Origin: CAYXDR01 sp046498185
GTDB taxonomy: Bacteria > Desulfobacterota > DSM-4660 > Desulfatiglandales > Desulfatiglandaceae
Assembly (NCBI GenBank): GCA_046498185.1
Contig: JAWOBE010000182.1
Location: forward strand, 1-8,076
DNA length: 8,076 nt
Direction of reading: 5' to 3'
Part shown: piece by piece, positions 3,987-8,076 of the stretch
Layout: the number at the start of each line of letters is the position of its first letter
Numbering within the stretch: position 1 is the stretch's first letter
Notes under the pieces: generated by a model
What the model saw: only the letters and a program-made list of their open reading frames with translations
Databases searched by the model: none
Told to the model about the DNA's origin: nothing
Position numbers and translations under genes: made by a program

Positions 3987-3992
3987 ATCTAA

Positions 3993-5213
3993 ATGTTAGA
4001 GAATAAATCCATGGAAGAATATGCCTATGAACGACCTTTTGTGTCAGAGGTTTTAAACGGGCTCGGGAGAAAAAAGAGGCTTCTTCAGATCATCACAGGC
4101 CCCCGGCAGGTCGGCAAGACCACCGCGGCCTTGCAGATTGCAGCCAAGTGGAATGGGCCCGTCATTCATGCCTCAGCCGACCTCCCTCTCCCTCCGGAAC
4201 CGGAATGGGTCCTGTCTCACTGGAATCGGGCCGAAGCCGAGGCAAAACGTGCCCGAGACGAAAACAGGGAGCCTCTTCTCATCCTGGACGAAGTCCAGAA
4301 GGTGAAAGGCTGGAGCGAGGTCGTCAAGGCGTTGTGGGACAAGTCATACAGGGATAATCTCCCCATCCAGGTCATTATTCTGGGGTCTTCCTCCCTCCTG
4401 ATCCAAAAAGGACTGTCGGAAAGCCTGGCCGGGCGATTTTTTCTATACAGATGCCCACACTGGACGTTTTCCGAGATGGAACAGGCATTTTCCTGGGATC
4501 TGGAGCAATGGGTTTTCTTTGGAGGGTATCCGGGTGCCGCTCCTTTCATCGATCAGGAGGATGTCTGGTCGCGCTATGTGATGGATTCTCTTGTGGAAAC
4601 GGTGCTTGCAAAGGATGTGCTGCAACTTCAAACCATTTCAAAGCCCGCCTTGCTCAGGCATCTTTTCATGCTTTCGGTTGTGCATCCTGCCCAGATTCTC
4701 TCGTATAATAAGATGCTCGGGCAGTTACAGGATGCAGGCAATACCACCACCCTCGCTCATTATCTGAAGCTCCTTGAAACTGCCTTCCTCATCTCTGGAC
4801 TTGACCTTTTTAAAGGGGGGATACAAAGAAAACGGGGAAACAGCCCCAAGCTGATCATATGGAACAACGGCCTTATCAATGCACTTACAGGAGATTCCTT
4901 GTCCACAAGCCGCAGCAATTATTCATGGTGGGGACGGCTCGTGGAAAACGCGGTTGGTGCGCACTTGCTGAATCATCTCGGCGGAATTCCTTATTCGGTC
5001 TATTACTGGAGACACAAGAACCTGGAAGTCGATTTTGTTGTGAAAACGCCAAAGCAGATGTGGGGCATCGAGGTGAAGTCAGGCAAACCAAAGAACCCAA
5101 AAGGGATCGCCGGTTTTCTGCGCATGTATCCCGACGCCCGCACCCTGACTGTCGGATCGGAGGATATGCCCGTTGAAACATTTTTCAGGACCGATCCAAG
5201 GGACCTGTTTTGA
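3993..5213 (+). CDS. ATP-binding protein, AAA_14-type ATPase with DUF4143 nuclease-like C-terminus
   Basis: This 406-residue protein belongs to the widespread AAA_14/DUF4143 ATPase family, common in bacteria and archaea, with no settled role. The N-terminal ATPase shows Walker A GPRQVGKT (36-43), Walker B LLILDE (95-100), a sensor-1-like IILGSSS (128-134) and the family's SLAGRFF (144-150) and FFGGYPG (175-181). A helical middle region (about 190-270) includes YLKLLETAFLISGLDLF. The C-terminal DUF4143 part has E318 (RLVENAVGAHL), D347 (LEVDFVV) and E360-V-K362, an arrangement like a PD-(D/E)XK nuclease core. Length is normal and no break is seen. ATG 4011 (MEEYAYERPF, with GAGA upstream) is a good alternative start. 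It stands alone behind its own promoters, amid relics. Confidence 0.9.
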   Translation: MLENKSMEEYAYERPFVSEVLNGLGRKKRLLQIITGPRQVGKTTAALQIAAKWNGPVIHASADLPLPPEPEWVLSHWNRAEAEAKRARDENREPLLILDEVQKVKGWSEVVKALWDKSYRDNLPIQVIILGSSSLLIQKGLSESLAGRFFLYRCPHWTFSEMEQAFSWDLEQWVFFGGYPGAAPFIDQEDVWSRYVMDSLVETVLAKDVLQLQTISKPALLRHLFMLSVVHPAQILSYNKMLGQLQDAGNTTTLAHYLKLLETAFLISGLDLFKGGIQRKRGNSPKLIIWNNGLINALTGDSLSTSRSNYSWWGRLVENAVGAHLLNHLGGIPYSVYYWRHKNLEVDFVVKTPKQMWGIEVKSGKPKNPKGIAGFLRMYPDARTLTVGSEDMPVETFFRTDPRDLF

Positions 5214-5232
5214 AGGTAAGGGGGAAAAATAG

Positions 5233-5274
5233 GGACGTCCATTTGAACTTGTACATCAACGTTCAACATGTTGA
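5233..5274. repeat. Cluster of short palindromes after the ATPase gene
   Basis: The cluster contains GGACGTCC (5233-5240), the inverted pair TTGAAC (5243-5248) / GTTCAA (5261-5266) and the perfect 12-bp palindrome TCAACATGTTGA (5263-5274). The 'AAAATAGGGACGTCC' style of sequence resembles the motifs often found beside REP-associated transposases, one relic of which lies at 3794, but this link is an impression. It could also be a weak terminator; no T-run follows. Confidence 0.35.
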
Positions 5275-5468
5275 GACGGGATCGTCTCTGCTATCGCTCC
5301 CTTGATTACGAGCGGGTTCGGCAGGTTTTCCGTCGCGAGGGGCTTATTCCCGATAAAAAGACCTTCTGGAAAAATGGGCATCGTGGCTCAACGGCACGTT
5401 CAAGAATTACCCCGGAATACGCTCAGATTCAGACCCCGGTAAAAGTGCATGCCGATAACTTTACGTAA
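5268..5468 (+). CDS. Hypothetical short ORF, unassigned
   Basis: This 66-codon frame (MLRRDRLCYRSLDYERVRQVFRREGLIPDKKTFW...) has no Shine-Dalgarno, and its ATG lies inside the 12-bp palindrome. The stretch DYERVRQVFRREGLIPDKKTFWKNG has a protein-like look (charged helix followed by a turn), but I recognise no family. It may be a gene relic or a chance frame. Nothing else is apparent between the ATPase gene and the reductase relic. Confidence 0.2.
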   Translation: MLRRDRLCYRSLDYERVRQVFRREGLIPDKKTFWKNGHRGSTARSRITPEYAQIQTPVKVHADNFT

Positions 5469-5522
5469 CGGAAGGAAATAAGAGGAACCAAAGACCCCCA
5501 ACCTAACCACACCCGCCATGCC

Positions 5523-5873
5523 TTGCTGCTGATTGGAAGCCCCAAGAACGGCGCCAGTACTTCGGAAGTCCTTGGCGGGTATCTTCTGAAGTGTTTGGAA
5601 GAAACGGGATGGTCGACAAAGACGCTGAAACTCCGACCGCGAGTTTTCACGACTGAAGGTCTGAAGGAATTGTTCTCCCTTGTGGATCAGGCGGATCTTA
5701 TTGTTAGGGACCTGACACGTGAAGACAGGCTGCGTGATATGGAACGAAATTTCCAAAGAAACTTTTCAAGACTGACTGGTCAGAATTCTGTAATCGCTAA
5801 GGGGTTGGGGAAACTTCCCCTCACATCCCTCTGGCCGAGAGACTATTCCATCCGGAATTCCGATACCCGCTGA
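5523..5873 (+). pseudogene. NADPH-dependent FMN reductase/flavodoxin-like protein, N-terminal relic
   Basis: The first 55-60 codons read LLLIGSPKNGASTSEVLGGYLLKCLEETGWSTKTLKLR...EGLKELFSLVDQADLIV. This matches the FMN-binding half of the NADPH-dependent FMN reductase fold: beta strand, the phosphate-binding GSPxxxSTS loop, helix, second strand, and the 'VDxADLIV' strand. Members continue with a (L/A)F/Y-P-x-Y-xDSLP flavin-contact motif and about 120 further residues. Here the reading becomes RDLTREDRLRDME... and loses similarity at about 5710. The expected ATG (5518) is one base out of frame, so only TTG 5523 is usable. Both ends are damaged. The frame ends inside the 3' end of the converging repeat-protein gene. 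Confidence 0.55.
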
Positions 5874-8076
5874 AGGACGTACACGGCTTCGGCAAGGCCG
5901 ATGTGGTTTTCGCCGCTGACATCGGCCGCGTGGTGTACCGGTTGGTCGGGCGTAAGGCCGCAGGTGATTTGCATCGCGAGGATCGCATCGACCAGGTCGA
6001 TGCTGCCGTTGCCATCTACATCGCCGGCGGGTATCGCATCGAATAGGTAGACTGCACCAGCCCCTTCCAGATTTAGTTTGTCGTTGTTCTTGGCACCAAT
6101 CGCCACCCTCGACCCATCAACTGCCACTGACGACCCGAAGGCATCGCCGGCAACGCCGTCCGATGCATAAAGGATAGTTGTCTGATATCCAGTTGTGCTC
6201 TTTTCAAATACATAGGCGTGGCCGGGCATGTCCTCTCCGGCTGCGCCCCAGCCGTCGGCACCGACAACGAACAGGTTTCCACTGACCGATACCGAAGGAT
6301 GGAAGTAATCAAAAGAATCGTCGACGGGGGTCGGCTTGTCCCGCTCGGTCCACGCTGAGCCGTCTCGTTCGAACACATATACGAACCGCGCATCATTGTA
6401 GGGATTACTGCCCACAAGAAGTGTGTCTCCGTCGATGTCCATCGCACCGCCGAATCGCTGCATTCCCACACCGTCGGACGCTTTCAGCAAGGCTTCTTGA
6501 ATCCACGCCGATCCGTCCCATACAAAAACATAAGCTGCTCCCGCCCGATCACCGTTTTCGTTGGAATTCCAGATGTCGCCCACCACGATGGTGTCCCCGT
6601 TGATGGCTACGGCTCCCCCCACAGACTCGCTTAGCTTGGTCTGTTCGCTCCATGATACCCCGTCCCATCCGTACACATAGGCACCGACCCCTCCGTAGGT
6701 CCCAACAACGATTCTATCTCCATCCACGGCCACCGAGTAACCGAAACCGACATTGCCGGTTTGAGCGGCATCGGATGACGTGAGCTTAGCCTGTTCGACC
6801 CAAAACTCCCCATCCCAGCAAAAGACGTAGACAGCCTCGGCATCGACCGCCCCGACGACGGCCCTCCCCCCATGAATCGCCACGGAAGCGCCGAAATTGT
6901 CGTTCACATCGCTGTCTGATGCAGCAAGTTTCTGCTGAGGAGACCAGTCAGTCCCGTCCCACCGGAAAATCCAGGCTTTTCCCAACCGTGAGCCGTCATC
7001 GCCGCCCACGATCAGCTGGTTGCCGTGCATTGCCAAGGAAGCGCCGAATCCGTCGCTCGGGGAAACCTTTGTGGGATGGAAACATTCCTGTTCGGCCCAG
7101 CTAGAGCCGTCACGATGAAAAAAATAGGCCGCGCCATTTCCCCTGTAGACGATAGGATCAATGTAAGTGTAGGGCTGGGGGGAACCCACAACGATCCCGT
7201 CGCCGTCCACGGCGACTGCGTCGCCGAAGTTTGCATAATTCGTCCCGTTCGATGCCGTCAGATAGGTATGAAGTTTCCACGCTCCCCCGTCCCACGAGAA
7301 GATGTACGCTGCGCCAGCACCGCTACCCTTTGCATTGGTTTGATAAGACGCACCGACAATGATTGTATACGCCTGGACCGCCACCGATGACCCAAACCGG
7401 GCATAGTGTCCGTCTCCGGTGATTTTGTGCTGTTCAATCCAAGATGCGCCGTTCCACCCAAACACGTAGGCCGCTCCGGCGTTCGAAGCGTCGGTATCGT
7501 CGCCCCGCGCCCCGATTACCAGAGTCTCGCCATCGACGTCGACAGCACACCCGAAGAGATCTCCGGCCGCGGCGTCCGATGCACCGAGTTTCTGCTGCTC
7601 GGTCCACGATATCCCGTTCCAGACGAACATATACACTGCGCCGGAATCCTCCCCCGCAGTGTCGTCTCGATCAGCCCCAACGAAAATGGCGTCAGCGCTG
7701 ATTTTCACTGAACCACCGAAGTAATCCCCCTCTGTCACTTCCGGTAGGGTTAGCTTCTGTTGCTCCACCCACTTGGTTCCGTCCCAGACAAAGATGTACA
7801 CCGCTCCAGGGACTGGATTGGTCCAATCTCCGGTTCCGTTGTCACCGATGACGATGGTGTCCCCGCGAATGTCCGCCGCCACCCCGAAGGCGCCGCTTCC
7901 GCCGTCAGAAGGGATCAGCTTTTGTTCTTCCACCCACGATCGGCCGAACCGTCGGAATACATGGGCTACGCCGCTCCGTGTTGCCACCAGCATATTCCCA
8001 TCCAGCGCAACCGCTCTTCCGAACCGATCCTCCGGGCCGCCGTCGGATGCGGTCAGCTTCTGCATTTGAACCCATT
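5843..8076 (-). CDS. FG-GAP repeat protein with C-terminal dockerin-like domain (5' end outside the window)
   Basis: At least 743 residues are visible; the frame runs through the window edge (WVQ precedes the first Met), so the start and any signal peptide are not seen. About 13 tandem units of roughly 45-60 residues follow the pattern W-EQQKLTASD-(x)n-FGxSVAVDGDTIVVGA-(x)n-GAAYVFxWDGxSW, the FG-GAP_2 type that folds as beta-propeller blades. In an extracellular protein these act in adhesion or carbohydrate and protein binding. The last 61 residues (counting from the Met at 8065) form a dockerin-like module: loop one DVDGNGSIDLVD (682-693) has the full calcium-ligand pattern, loop two DVSGENHIGLAE (715-726) is less canonical. 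The two halves end in similar helices (AILAMQ, AVYVLQ). Stop TAG is at 5843-5845; no clear terminator follows. Secretion is inferred. Confidence 0.88.
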   Translation of the reverse strand, partial: WVQMQKLTASDGGPEDRFGRAVALDGNMLVATRSGVAHVFRRFGRSWVEEQKLIPSDGGSGAFGVAADIRGDTIVIGDNGTGDWTNPVPGAVYIFVWDGTKWVEQQKLTLPEVTEGDYFGGSVKISADAIFVGADRDDTAGEDSGAVYMFVWNGISWTEQQKLGASDAAAGDLFGCAVDVDGETLVIGARGDDTDASNAGAAYVFGWNGASWIEQHKITGDGHYARFGSSVAVQAYTIIVGASYQTNAKGSGAGAAYIFSWDGGAWKLHTYLTASNGTNYANFGDAVAVDGDGIVVGSPQPYTYIDPIVYRGNGAAYFFHRDGSSWAEQECFHPTKVSPSDGFGASLAMHGNQLIVGGDDGSRLGKAWIFRWDGTDWSPQQKLAASDSDVNDNFGASVAIHGGRAVVGAVDAEAVYVFCWDGEFWVEQAKLTSSDAAQTGNVGFGYSVAVDGDRIVVGTYGGVGAYVYGWDGVSWSEQTKLSESVGGAVAINGDTIVVGDIWNSNENGDRAGAAYVFVWDGSAWIQEALLKASDGVGMQRFGGAMDIDGDTLLVGSNPYNDARFVYVFERDGSAWTERDKPTPVDDSFDYFHPSVSVSGNLFVVGADGWGAAGEDMPGHAYVFEKSTTGYQTTILYASDGVAGDAFGSSVAVDGSRVAIGAKNNDKLNLEGAGAVYLFDAIPAGDVDGNGSIDLVDAILAMQITCGLTPDQPVHHAADVSGENHIGLAEAVYVLQRVSEFRME

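Larger units (their letters stand above)
3658..3992. other. Intergenic region with repeat, transposase relic and promoters
   Basis: No intact gene occurs between the phosphatase stop and the ATPase start. The region holds a large inverted repeat (3723-3769), a 26-codon transposase relic (3794-3874) and two promoter-like sequences (3910-3938 and 3958-3986), described separately. It is AT-rich over its last 70 bases. Confidence 0.6.

Noticed and set aside
4148..5176. Open frames on both strands inside the ATPase gene.
   Set aside because: They overlap a protein with complete family motifs and have no motif of their own.
5807..5820. GGGGAAACTTCCCC as a terminator for the converging genes.
   Set aside because: The loop is very small and neither strand has a T-run after the stem.
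6000..8069. Several plus- and minus-strand open frames of 60-121 codons over the repeat-protein gene.
   Set aside because: They are shadows of the repeat gene in other frames, rich in Arg/Pro/Ser, without start signals or family motifs.

Overview
The window looks like an accessory, partly eroded piece of a bacterial chromosome, probably from a Desulfobacterota-type organism. That guess rests on the style of the genes (a long FG-GAP repeat protein ending in a dockerin-like domain, an AAA ATPase with a DUF4143 tail, HigBA modules and transposase relics). No phylogenetic marker gene is present, so it stays an inference.

Left part (1-2843): relics and cassettes of a chromosomal integron. A 5'-truncated exodeoxyribonuclease III gene (minus strand, 87-347) stops about a dozen bases from a short attC-like site (360-416). 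Next comes a complete higB-higA toxin-antitoxin pair (465-1098) with its own promoter and a palindromic operator, followed by what looks like the first half of its own attC (from 1107). From about 1430 to 2000 lie two gene relics joined head to tail. One is a YpsA-like 'putative molybdenum carrier' protein with a single-base frameshift. The other is the C-terminal end of an integron-type tyrosine recombinase, also frameshifted by one base but still carrying the GHKDVKTTMIYTHV block with the catalytic tyrosine. Just downstream are three spaced GTTAT boxes (an attI-like arrangement) and then a second higBA pair. This second pair sits in a cassette whose edges can be called to the base (2103-2837): the first bases of the cassette (TTATCC) are the complement of the first box of its own attC (GGATAAC), and that attC folds into the expected imperfect hairpin with one extrahelical G.

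Middle part (2838-5842): decayed accessory DNA around one intact gene. It holds a broken cassette ORF, a protein-tyrosine-phosphatase-like gene frameshifted just after its catalytic loop, a 47-bp inverted repeat, and a 26-codon relic of a REP-associated (Y1) transposase. The intact gene (3993-5213) encodes an ATPase with a PD-(D/E)XK-like C-terminal domain behind two tandem sigma70-like promoters. After it come small palindromes, an unassigned ORF and a truncated NADPH-dependent FMN reductase.

Right part (5843-8076, minus strand): the 3' portion of a large gene for a probably secreted or surface beta-propeller protein with about 13 FG-GAP-type repeats and a C-terminal dockerin-like calcium-binding module. 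Its 5' end lies outside the window.

The two higBA units are self-contained promoter-toxin-antitoxin modules, and in both the predicted transcription start coincides with the toxin start codon. They probably persist as stabilising elements in an array whose integrase has decayed.
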